This document shows positions 29,922-39,551 of a DNA stretch of 64,000 nucleotides, in pieces. The notes beneath the pieces are model-generated. The model saw only the letters and a program-made list of their open reading frames with translations, was not told where the DNA came from and ran no database searches. The translations under genes and the position numbers were made by a program. Source of the DNA: Vigna angularis. Its lineage: Eukaryota > Streptophyta > Magnoliopsida > Fabales > Fabaceae. The DNA is taken from positions 25,948,371-26,012,370 of the forward strand of contig NC_068976.1 of NCBI RefSeq assembly GCF_016808095.1, given 5' to 3'. The number at the start of each line of letters is the position of its first letter. Position 1 is the stretch's first letter.

Positions 29922-31283
29922 ATGGAAGACTTCAACACTCGCGATTTGATCCAGCAACTTCAGGCCCAGATCGAGGCACAAGCACAAACTATACGGGAGC
30001 AGCAGGAACTCCAACGCAAGCAGGCGGAGGAGCTGGCGGCACTGAGGGCGCAACGCCCACCGCCAGAAGTATCTGCCTCTAATCGGCAGGATAATAATGA
30101 GGCGAGTCACCATGGAGGACCATCTGACCCCTTTGGCGGAGGAAGGAAGGGGCCTACTTCCATGCGCCTCACTAACCTGCTCCCATTCACGGAGGCCATC
30201 ATGCAAGCGCACATGCCGGATAAACCTCCCCCAGCGTTAGAACGTTATGATGGCTCCGCCGATCCCGATAATCACTTGCGCAATTTTGTAGACGCCATGG
30301 CGTTCTACACGGATAATGACCCAGTCATCTGCAGAGCTTTCTCCTTATCCCTCAAGGATGAGGCCTTGGAGTGGTTCCACACTCTTCCACGGAATTCGGT
30401 AGATTGTTTTGCGACAATTGAAACTCTGTTCAGAAAACAGTACACGACCAACAGAAAACCGGAGATGACTGCTGCTGAGCTTGTGAATACCAAGCAGGAA
30501 AAGGATGAAACACTAAGAGCGTTCATGCAACGGTACAACGAGACGGCCCGGCGTGTGAAAGATATCAATCACACCTTTATCATCAGCAATCTACCTTCGT
30601 GTTTAAGGCCAGGACATTTTGCGGAACAATTATATGCTGACCCTCCAGCATCTATGGAAGAACTGCAATCCACAATTGCAAAGTTCATCCGCATCGAGGA
30701 CCTCCGGAATTCTCGAAAGAAGCAGCAACAGGATACCTCCAGTCATGATGTAAAGAAAACCGCAAAGCGATCGACCAGCGACTATAAATCAGACCGACCG
30801 CCCCGAAAAGAGTCAGGGTGGACGCCTAAGTACGATCGCTACGCGACCCTCAACGCACCCAGAGCAAAGGTGCTCGAGGAGGCTTTGCACGCCGAACTCC
30901 TAACTGTGCGGCGACGAGCTACTCCCAAGAACGCGGACAGCAGCAAGGCCTGCCGCCTCCACATGAATCGGGGGCATGACACAGAAGAATGCTACTTGGT
31001 GAAGGACGAGCTGGAGCGACTCATCCGAGCAGGCTACCTCCAGAACTACGTTAAGGACAGAATCTCTACCCGAGCCACAACTCCTCACCGTAAGGATCCC
31101 TCCAAACGGAGCCCTGAGCGATCGCCTCCCAGGGATGACCGACGCCGCAGGCGATCGCGCAGCCCACCCCGACGAACGGAGAGAGAACGTTCAGTCCGAG
31201 GTCGAATTGATACCATATCGGGTGGTTTCGCCGGGGGGGGGGAGTGTCGTCCTCCGCCAGAAAATGACATCTCAAACAGTTGA
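29922..31283 (+). CDS. gag: Gypsy Gag (capsid/nucleocapsid part of a broken polyprotein)
   Basis: The ATG at 29922 starts MEDFNTRDLIQQ; the frame is open further back into the PBS but without an ATG. An N-terminal Q/E-rich coiled coil is followed by a retrotransposon gag domain (LERYDGSADPDNHL to about IAKFIRIEDL). Next comes a Tat-type zinc knuckle CRLH-x4-H-x4-C at 30951-30992, where the second Cys is His as is usual in this group. An Arg/Ser-rich basic tail follows. It would form the cytoplasmic virus-like particle and bind element RNA. The frame runs off after a run of ten G (31233-31242) and stops at 31283. In the neighbouring frame the sequence continues as GVSSSARK and then a TGA, showing that gag and pol were once one frame. 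Confidence 0.85.
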   Translation: MEDFNTRDLIQQLQAQIEAQAQTIREQQELQRKQAEELAALRAQRPPPEVSASNRQDNNEASHHGGPSDPFGGGRKGPTSMRLTNLLPFTEAIMQAHMPDKPPPALERYDGSADPDNHLRNFVDAMAFYTDNDPVICRAFSLSLKDEALEWFHTLPRNSVDCFATIETLFRKQYTTNRKPEMTAAELVNTKQEKDETLRAFMQRYNETARRVKDINHTFIISNLPSCLRPGHFAEQLYADPPASMEELQSTIAKFIRIEDLRNSRKKQQQDTSSHDVKKTAKRSTSDYKSDRPPRKESGWTPKYDRYATLNAPRAKVLEEALHAELLTVRRRATPKNADSSKACRLHMNRGHDTEECYLVKDELERLIRAGYLQNYVKDRISTRATTPHRKDPSKRSPERSPPRDDRRRRRSRSPPRRTERERSVRGRIDTISGGFAGGGECRPPPENDISNS

Positions 31284-33499
31284 AGTCGGTACACATGGTG
31301 GATCGACAGCCTCGGTCGATTCCGGATATTACATTCACTAATGCAGATTTCCATGCGCCCGACCCCGATCACGATGATCCCATGGTCATCACGGCTGAAA
31401 TAGCTCGATACGACGTCAGCAAGGTACTCGTCGATCAGGGGAGTTCGGTCAACATCTTATACTGGTCCACCTTCAAAAAGATGGATCTCTCCGAGGACCT
31501 TATTGCTCCTTTCAACGAGCAAATTGTCGGCTTTGCAGGGAAAAGAGTTGACACCCGGGGATACCTCGACCTACGAACGCGACTTGGAACTGGTCGGGAA
31601 GCACCGGAACTTAGAATCCGCTTTCTGTTGGTCGAGGCCAACACATCGTACAACGCCTTGTTAGGGCGACCCTGTTTGAATGCATTTGGAGCCATAGTGT
31701 CTACCCCTCATCTGGCCATGAAGTTTCCCACGGGACGTGGCACCATTTGCACCGTAAGAGCGGATCAGCGGACGACTCGACAGTGTTATATGGCCGGGCT
31801 TAAGGTCACCCCTTTTGTCCCAACCAAAAGGGCGAGAGGAGCTGAAACAGCGGCGATCGACTTGGACCCCCGAACTAACATAGATGAGCGTCTCCATCCA
31901 CAAGGTGATGTCAAATTCCTTTCATTGTCAGAGGACGCCTCCAAAAACACAAACATTGGCGCGGACCTCGCTTTGAAGGATGAGCAGGATCTGGGACATA
32001 TGCTCCGAGCCAACGCGGATTTGTTCGCGTGGGCGGCCTCTGATATGCCAGGAATCCACCCCGGAGTCATGGCCCATAAGTTGTCAATCTTCAGAGAGGC
32101 ACGCCCTGTCGCGCAAAAGAAGCGAAGGTTCGGAGAAGAGAAGCGCAAGGCCATTCAGGTCGAGGTCGAGAAGTTGATGAACGCCCAGTTCATCAGAGAG
32201 TTAAATTACACTACGTGGTTGTCGGACGTAGTCATGGTCAAGAAGTCGAACGGCCAGTGGAGAATGTGTGTCGACTTCACCGACCTCAACAAAGCATGCC
32301 CTAAAGATTCGTATCCCTTACCTAGCATTGATCGGTTGGTAGATGGGGCTTCCGGCCATGTCGTGCTCAGCTTCCTCGACGCATACTCGGGCTACAACCA
32401 AATCCCCATGTACGCACCTGATCAAAGCAAGACAGCTTTCATTACCGAGCGGGCCAATTATTGTTATGAAGTAATGTCGTTCGGTTTGAAGAATGTCGGG
32501 GCGACATACCAACGCCTCATGGATAAAGTTTTCCATCATCAGATAGGTCGATGCATGGATGTTTACGTCGACGACATGGTCATTCGGAGCCATTCTATGG
32601 AGCAACATTTACAAGATTTAGAAGAGGTGTTTGGCCAAATCAGAAGGTACAGCATGCGCCTCAACCCTTCTAAGTGTACCTTCGGAGTCCCGGCGGGTAA
32701 GTTTTTGGGTTTCATGCTTACTCGTCGAGGCATCGAAGCCAACCCAGATAAATGCAAAGTTGTACTCGACATGACATCCCCAACAACTATCAGGGAGGTA
32801 CAACGGCTGGTTGGTAGACTCACGGCCCTCTCTCGCTTCATTCCGAAGCTAGCCGAACACATCAAACCCATCCTGAAGAACATGAAGAAGGGCACCACAC
32901 GACACTGGGATGATGACTGTGAAACAACATTCAACACTGTCAAGCACATTCTCACTATTCCTCCAATTATGGCTAGACCGGACACTGGGTCTGACTTACA
33001 ACTGTATATCGCAGCATCCCACCACGCCGTCAGTGCTGCCCTAATCCAAGAAGCACCGTCCCTCAAGTTAATATACTTCATCAGCCGTACGCTGCAGGGG
33101 GCGGAAGAAAGATATTCTCGCATTGAGAAAATCGCGCTGGCTCTACTCACAGCTTCGCGTCGACTCCGACCCTATTTTCAGAGCCACCAAGTAGTAGTCC
33201 GTACCGATCACCCGATCGCCAAGATCCTCCGCAAGCCCGACTTAGCAGGAAGGATGGTTTCTTGGTCAGTAGAGCTTTCCGAGTTCGGTTTACGTTATAA
33301 GCCGCGGGGGTCCGTCAAGGGTCAGCATTTAGCGGATTTTGCAGCTGAATTAATACCCGCACCCGATGACTCGACACCTAAGTGGCTCCTCAGCGTAGAT
33401 GGATCCTCCGACAAAAGGGGGGGGAGGAGTCGGGGTTGTCCTAGAGGGACCAGATGGGTTAGTCGTAGAGCAAGCCATCACATTCAAATTTTCTGCTAG
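31280..33499 (+). pseudogene. pol: Gypsy Pol part 1: protease, reverse transcriptase, RNase H
   Basis: The pol frame re-opens just after a TGA at 31264-31266 that replaces a codon in the SSSARK-HLK junction. Protease: VLVDQGSSVNIL at about 31427 (D-x-G-S-S active site). Reverse transcriptase: VDFTDLNKACPKDSYPLP, SFLDAYSGYNQI, and the YVDD box at 32564-32575. RNase H: LYIAASHHAVSAAL to RTDHPI (about 32995-33220). It then enters a second RNase H domain (WLLSVDGSSDKRGG), where an indel in a run of eight G (33417-33424) shifts the frame. From there to 33499 the residues are out of frame and meaningless. All motifs seen are intact, so the breaks are recent. Confidence 0.85.
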
Positions 33500-35084
33500 C
33501 AACAACCAGGCCGAGTACGAAGCCTTGATTGCCGGTCTATCCTTAGCCAAAGAGTTCGCGGTCACTCGTCTAGAATGTCGGATGGATTCAAAGTTGGTGG
33601 TCGGCCACGTGAACGGAACTTATCAGGTTAAAGATAATCAGTTACTGCGTTATTTCCACAAAACTCAGACTCTACTTCAAAATTTCGCCGAGGTCAACAT
33701 CGTCCATGTACCCAAGGAGAAAAACACGAGAGCAGATCTCCTGTCCAAGTTAACTCACTCTAAGGAGAGAGCACAACTGTCATCAATCATCAAGATGACG
33801 CTCGACCATCCTGTCATGGAAGCTTTCGTCACCGATGTGTCGACTCCTGCAACAGACTGGCGACAGAAGATCAAGGATCTAATGGTGCGACAGGAACAGG
33901 GAGAGAGCATTAGTTTGGCTGATTCAAAGCGAATTGCACGTTTCTTGTGCATAGGCGACGACTTATACCGCCGCGGCCACAGTACTCCTCTATTGAAGTG
34001 CATATCAGAGGAAGAAGCCGACTACGTCTTGCGCGAACTGCACACCGGCATATGCGGATTTCATTCGGGTAAGTGCACGCTCAGAGCACGCATACTCCGC
34101 GCAGGATATTACTGGCCCACGCTCGACCAGGATTGTGAGACGTTCGTTAAGAAGTGTATCTCCTGTCAGGCCCACGGTCACGACATCCACGCACCTCCCG
34201 AAGACTTACATGGTATCATGTCTCCCTGGCCCTTTGCTCAATGGGGTCTCGACATAGTCGGACCTTTACCCCTTGCCAAAGCACAGAACAAGTTCCTCCT
34301 CGTGGCGGTCGACTATTCCAAAAAATGGATAGAGGCTGAGCCGTTGTCCGTCATCAGTGCTCAGCGAGTGCAGAAGTTCATCTGGCACCTGATCTGTCGA
34401 TTCGGTCTACCGCAGAAGATCATTACCGACAACGGTCGCCAGTTCGTCGAGCGCAAACTAGAGGCATTCCTCAGCAGTTTGGGCATCAAACATGTCACCT
34501 CCTCGGTCGAGCACCCTCAAACGAACGACCAAGCCGAGGCCGCAAACAAAGCCATACTTACTGAGTTAAAAAAGCGACTCGGCGAAGCCAAAGGTTTGTG
34601 GGTAGAAGAGCTACCAGAGGTCTTGTGGGCATATCGGTGCACTCCACACGGATCTACAGGGGACACACCATTCAACCTGACTTATGGCACTGATGCCATG
34701 CTCCCGGTCGAGGTCGGCGAACCCTCGTTAAGACGACATATCACTGATATAACGCTGAATGACGAACAGATACGGGCGAATCTCGACATTCTTCCTGAGC
34801 GTCGAGAGGTTGCTACCATCCACGCAGAAGCACAGAAGCGAATGCTATCTCGCCGTTACAACACCAAAGTCAAACCCAGAGCATTCAAAAGCGGCGATCT
34901 GGTTTGGCGAAAACGAGGAGAGGCTAGGAAAAATCGAGCGCACGGCAAACTGGCTGCCAACTGGGAAGGCCCATTCCGCATCATCGAGGACATGGCGAAT
35001 GGTGCATACCGCCTCCAACTCCTCGACGGACAGCCCATTCCCAACACGTGGAATGCTACTCATCTTAAATATTATTTCAGTTAA
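33399..35084 (+). pseudogene. pol: Gypsy Pol part 2: second RNase H and integrase
   Basis: True continuation of pol starts after the G run at 33417-33424; the first few codons of this frame overlap the other. The second RNase H has GGGGVGVVLEGPDG, NNQAEYEALIAGL and a MDSKLVVGHVNG segment, the extra domain typical of Tat elements. The integrase has an HHCC zinc finger (about 34038-34170, ending CISCQAHG). The catalytic residues are D at 34251, D at 34428 and E at 34536, giving D-x35-E. A C-terminal domain with LVWRKRGEARKNRAHGKL and WEGPFRI follows. The frame ends ..WNATHLKYYFS at 35084. Integrase would insert element cDNA into chromosomes in the nucleus. There is no ATG of its own, and translation depended on the upstream frame. 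Confidence 0.85.
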
Positions 35085-35585
35085 CATTCATTTTTTGCTG
35101 GCACATTACTCATTGCAGTTTCAAATAAGAAGTATACTTCATTATTATTATCATTTCAATTCATATATAAGTTCTCGCGTGTCGAGTCCCAGGGTCATCG
35201 CCCATTTCCGCACGACTTAGAGATACTCCAAGTGGTAACTGTTCACCCTTGAACACCCAGTCCAATCGGGATACACTCCCACGGGTAACTGTTCACCCTT
35301 GAACACCCACTATTCCCCTACTCGACCCGCACCGGTCACACACGACGCTATTTACATACTCGACATCAACACTTAAGATGTCATCTTCTTAGTCGACCAT
35401 CGTATTCGACATTTATTTATTCAGACAAATATTCAACGCATAAGTCATTACGGAGAAAGTTCAACATCCAAGAATGCTTAAACACATTTCAAAATTCACC
35501 CTTCACAGTCGTCAAAATTTCAATCAAATTAAGTTCAACAGTCAGACAAACATCTATGTTTACATTTACATCCCCATGTAAGATC
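35085..35585. other. Non-coding spacer between integrase and the antisense gene
   Basis: Contains a 26-bp direct repeat, GGTAACTGTTCACCCTTGAA plus ACACCC, at 35234-35259 and 35284-35309. It would hold the 3' end of the antisense transcript. No frame is supported. Confidence 0.6.
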
Positions 35586-37593
35586 CTAATCTATTACAAT
35601 ATTAGGCGTGTCGTCAACAGCATCTCCAACAGTCTCCAAGGATGGCTCATCATTGGCGACCGCCTCTTCACCCTCTCCCAAGAAGGCATCTTCAGGGATT
35701 TCGTTCAGAGGTTTCAGTTGACCCTCATGCACGTCCTTCTGAATGTCAAATTCTATTCCCTCGATCGACACCTCAACCAAGTGTCCGACCTGCCTGAGAG
35801 CCTTCCGAAAACCCCTGGTATGTTCAATCACCACTGCGTCTTTTAGTTCTTCTATCAGCTCTTTATCCTCCACGGTTGTCGCCCGCAAGTCGTCCCTCTC
35901 CCTGATCAGCGCCGCCATTTCCTTCTTGGCCTGTTCCAACTCAGACGACATTTGATCACGCTCCTTTTTCAAGGTTCGGCCAGCATCCCGAGCGTCCTTC
36001 AGCAACACTTCAGCCTCTTTCAGGAGTTGCTCTGACCGCTTCTGCTTTGATTCACATACAGCACGAGCCTCAATAAGTTCTTTGCATTCAGCTCGCGCCT
36101 TCTCCAACTCAACCCGAAGCGTACCTCTATCAGAAGCATAGGCCATATGCCAAGCTAACATTTGAGCCTGGGTCGTCATCTCTAGCATGGCATCGGCAAT
36201 TTGTTGCTCGCTCATATTCTCTATGATCTTCTTCTCTGAGTTATCCAGGTTGAGCTCCACCTTATGGCCCAACGTAAAGGAAGAATCCCACACGCCGAGT
36301 GGGAGAGGACGCTCTGGCTCATCAGCTACCTCCTTCTGCTTCTTAGACGCAGCGCCGCTAGTGTCGACCGCCTTCACTTTCCTTTTTCGCACCAGTTGCT
36401 CTTCAACGGCCAACGTTTCATCAGTCGACACCGTTAGTACGACTGGCCCAGTTGCTTGCACTGGTATACGTTGTTGACCAACTGCGCGACCAGAGGACGA
36501 CCCGGGGCGGCTAATTTCAACTCTCTCATTGCCAATAGTCTAGAACCAATTCTTGCCACTTCCCTTTCTCCCCATTATCTCTGCAACACAAAAGTCCACC
36601 CACAACAGTCAGCAGCAACAAAGCAATTTACAAAAATAACAAGCAAAGACACATACCAAACACCCTCGCATCCGCGTCATCGAACTCAAGGCAGTTTATA
36701 AGCTGACGGGAAGAAAAGGGGCGGGGCAACGAGGTCAACACACTCAGAGCCTCTAACTCTTCAATCGTCATCTTATCTTCAGACCAAGAGGTGAACCTCA
36801 GCGGATCCTGCGTCCAATACAATGGGAATTTGGGGTTCCCCTCACCACCGAAAAAGTACCTCCGCCCGGCATCGGTGATCGACACTTTAAAGAATTTTTC
36901 TTTGAAACCCCTATACGACTGCAGATAAAGCTCTAGTAGCGCATTACCCGGCTCCGAAATCAACGAAACCCATCCCTTCTTCGCGACCGGTCGACATCTA
37001 AAAAAATATAGAAACAATCCTACAGTCGGCCTAATTCCTAATGCCCGACATAACACGGCGAACGCCTGCACATACCCCCAACTGTTGGGATGCAATTGAC
37101 TAGGCGCGACATTCAGGGTACGCAACACATCCATTTGGAAGGTTGTGAAAGGCAATCTCAGATACAAGTCATAAAATGGCGAAGCATAACAATAAAAAAA
37201 CTCACTTGGAGCATTCTCCCTACCGTAACATACCCTCTCATCCTCCCGGCAAGCTACCAACCTTACACATGTTTGGTACCCTAGGGTTCTCAGAATGCAG
37301 CTATTCTCGATCCAGTTTACTAAAACTGCCCTACTCCTGAACTGACTCACCAGTTCCTTCACTTCACGCGCCGCCCAAGCATACTCATCCCCGCTAACCG
37401 GAGACATTACACGTCCCTCTGGACCCTCATCACACACGCTCCCATACACAAAGGCACCATCACCACAAGGTACAGTGGTGATTTCAGGGCATTCCGTCGC
37501 CGCACCACAGGGTACAGTGGTGATATCAGGGCATTCCGCCGTTGATGACGGCCCCGGCATGTGGTCACCGGTGTTATGCCCCTTTTCTTCCAT
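35586..37593 (-). pseudogene. Antisense gene of the Tat element (gypsy-type transposon domain plus coiled coil), two exons
   Basis: Exon 1 runs 37593-36657. It starts MEEKGHNTGDHMPG; an ATG at 37695 in the same frame is less likely. It carries LRLPFTTFQMDVLRTLNVAPSQ and LHPNSWGYVQAF, matching the domain called putative gypsy-type transposon (PF04195 type) as I know it. A 76-bp intron, 36656-36581, has GTATGT and TTGCAG borders. Exon 2 runs 36580-35586 and encodes a basic NLS-like stretch (VRKRKVKA), then a long heptad-rich coiled coil (about 36200-35800) and an acidic tail. The splice keeps frame, but a TAG at 36542-36540 interrupts exon 2 shortly after the junction. The function of these antisense proteins is unknown; they do not resemble capsid or enzyme domains. 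Confidence 0.7.
36581..36656 (-). other. Intron in the antisense gene
   Basis: 76 bp, GTATGT donor and TTGCAG acceptor on the - strand. Joining the flanking exons preserves phase (937 bp before the junction, then AG-ATA). Confidence 0.6.
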
Positions 37594-37965
37594 TATCGGC
37601 AGTAAATACGATAAGACGAAGGAAAAGGTTACCTGGTAAATTCTTGATTCAGCGTAATCGGAGGTCTTGCAAAGAATTTTTCGCTTGCAGCACACAATGC
37701 TAACTTCTGTTTTTCCGCAAAAGTGATTACTTCCTTTTTGAAGCGTGTTGAAGAAGGCTGGAAGGTTAAGCGTCAGCGCTGTAGGATCCTTCTTAATCCA
37801 ACGGTTGCCTTTTCATGTCTCTTCGTTTCTCCAAAAAAGCGGGAAAACCCTAAAATTCTAAACCCCAAAACGGTGCGTATTATTTCCCTCATCACAACCC
37901 ACTCAGCGTCCTTTAGTAAACTCACAGGCACAACTCTGCGCTCGTTTACTTGGACTCGGGGGGCA
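37594..37965. other. 5' leader/promoter zone of the antisense gene and polypurine tract
   Basis: It lies between the antisense ATG and the 3' LTR. No conserved frame is seen. The 3' end carries the polypurine-like tract abutting the LTR. Confidence 0.5.
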
Positions 37966-38667
37966 TGTACCATAGGATACCTGAATTCACCAGCGGTCGA
38001 CCTTTAACATCATAAGTGTTTACGGGTTGATGTCGAGCACCTGGTAATCGACAGTCAGTGACATTCGCATGTTGATGTCGAGCACCTGGTGATCGACAGT
38101 CAGTGACATTCGCATGTTGATGTCGAGCACCTGGTGATCGACAGTCAGTGACATTCACAGGATGATGTCGATCATCTGGCAATCGACAACCAGTGATGTC
38201 GCGACATATAGCGCTCGCACGACAACAAAGCAGTTTAGCATATACTAACGGACAGTTTCGAATATTAGTCAGATACCACGAATCACGGGAATAACTGACC
38301 CAGTATCAAACACGATCTAAACAGTTACAACTCCCAGGTAGTCAACTTCGGTAACTGACCGAACTTTCAGGTAAATGGTTTATTTTACTGTTTTAAATAC
38401 ACAAAGCACATGAGAAAAAAGGTATGTTTTTCCCCTTAGAGAAATTAAGAGAGAGAAATTATTCTTCTTCTTCTTGATCACTTTGAACTGAAAACATTCA
38501 GGAAATCCTTTTTCTAACTTGAGCGTCGGAGTGCCTTTGCAGGTACCCAACCCATTTTCCCCTCGGAGAACATAGCACAGAGAGAGAGATCACATTAGCG
38601 GTGTCGCAGGAAGGAGCAGTTGAGATTTGCTAGGTTCGTATCTCGGTTTCACATCCATACTGAAACA
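37966..38667 (+). repeat. 3' LTR of the Gypsy element
   Basis: 702 bp, the same length as the 5' LTR, with the same tandem units at 38026-38202. It is preceded by a GGACTCGGGGGGCA polypurine-like tract (37952-37965). Confidence 0.95.
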
Positions 38668-38672
38668 GAAAG

Positions 38673-39390
38673 TATTATGTAGAGATGTTGCATGGAAAAT
38701 GATTTCACCTCGAGAGAGCCAAGAGGGAGAAACGTGACATCGTTATTTTGGAATGAAAATGAGGGTGTGGGTCTCACGTCAAGGATTTCCAAAGATAAAG
38801 TATTTGTTTTAAGTTGGAATAGCACGTGGGTGGGTTTGTTTGGTTATAGAGAAGAAAGGGGAAGTTTAGTGTGGGTTAAGCGTGAGATTGACGAGAGTGA
38901 GAGTTTGTGAAATAATATATATGTGTATGTGGAGGATCTTATGAGAGAGGGAGAAACAGTGAGTAATAGGTTTTTGCATGAAGGTAGGTTCTTTATAATG
39001 GAAAGTGAGAAATTGAGTATTTAATTGGAAGATATGTGAACTTTTGAAGATAAGACGAGTTTGAGGTTTAGCATTTATATGAAGAATAAGTAATAGAAAG
39101 AGAGAGGGGTACGTGAGAAAGAAAGAAAGAATTGCATTGGAAGGAGAGGTTTCAATGGAAGAAGAGAAGAAATATAGAGGGAGATGGAGAATTTAAACCA
39201 TGAAGTAACTACACAAATGAGGTTTCAGGAGTGTTGGTGTGTTATATCATGAGAATGTATGTAGGAGTTTGATTGGTCGGTGAGTTGCAAGGAGAAGTTT
39301 CGGCATGAAAAGTAAGAGGGAGAAAGGTGGGACCTTAATAGTTGTTGGGCAGAGAGAGATAGGTTTTAGTTTCATTTTACAATGAAACGG
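38673..39390. other. Right native part of the split MULE, C-poor
   Basis: It continues the purine/G-rich, C-poor sequence found at 28000-29158 on the other side of the Gypsy insertion. The 72-codon frame at 38692-38910 is not supported as a gene. Confidence 0.6.
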
Positions 39391-39542
39391 ATGTGGACAA
39401 CGTTTTTCCTTCAACGAATATTTAATGTCAATCGTTTAACAATTCAACTTATATTTATATACGTTTAAATATTACACTGAAGGGCAAAAGTGGAATTAGG
39501 AGGTGCAGGGAGCAATGTGTGGTGGTGGAGAGAGTAACTCCC

Positions 39543-39551
39543 TAACGCTAG
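39543..39551. repeat. Right 9-bp target duplication of the split MULE
   Basis: TAACGCTAG, identical to 27704-27712. Confidence 0.88.

Larger units (their letters stand above)
29164..38667 (+). mobile_element. Tat-lineage Ty3/Gypsy LTR retrotransposon, 9504 bp
   Basis: A complete element: two 702-bp LTRs starting TGTACCATAGG and ending CTGAAACA, a 5-bp duplication GAAAG (29159-29163 and 38668-38672), a PBS, gag, pol in the order PR-RT-RNase H-second RNase H-INT, then an antisense gene before the 3' LTR. The second RNase H domain and the antisense gene are hallmarks of the Tat group. About 12 of 702 LTR sites differ by eye, so insertion is fairly recent. The sense ORF is broken at two poly-G runs and by one stop, so this copy looks non-coding for a full polyprotein unless the G-run lengths are assembly errors. 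Confidence 0.95.
27713..39542. mobile_element. Mutator-like element split by a Gypsy insertion
   Basis: Ends read inward as GAAAGTTACTCC..CACCACC..CACATTGCT (27713) and, on the other strand, GGGAGTTACTC..CACCACC..CACATTGCT (39542). They are flanked by a perfect 9-bp direct repeat TAACGCTAG at 27704-27712 and 39543-39551. This fits the Mutator superfamily. Removing the Gypsy element and its duplication (29164-38672) leaves a native element of about 2.3 kb. No transposase is recognisable. Near the left end (27820-27990) and right end (39390-39430) are CTTCAACGGATGTCGAAATCC-type words. The native interior is strikingly C-poor on the + strand. Confidence 0.85.

Noticed and set aside
30305..30568. 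Minus-strand frames opposite Gypsy gag and pol (many between 29847 and 35087)
   Set aside because: They are shadows of the sense polyprotein frames; only the antisense gene downstream of integrase has independent support.
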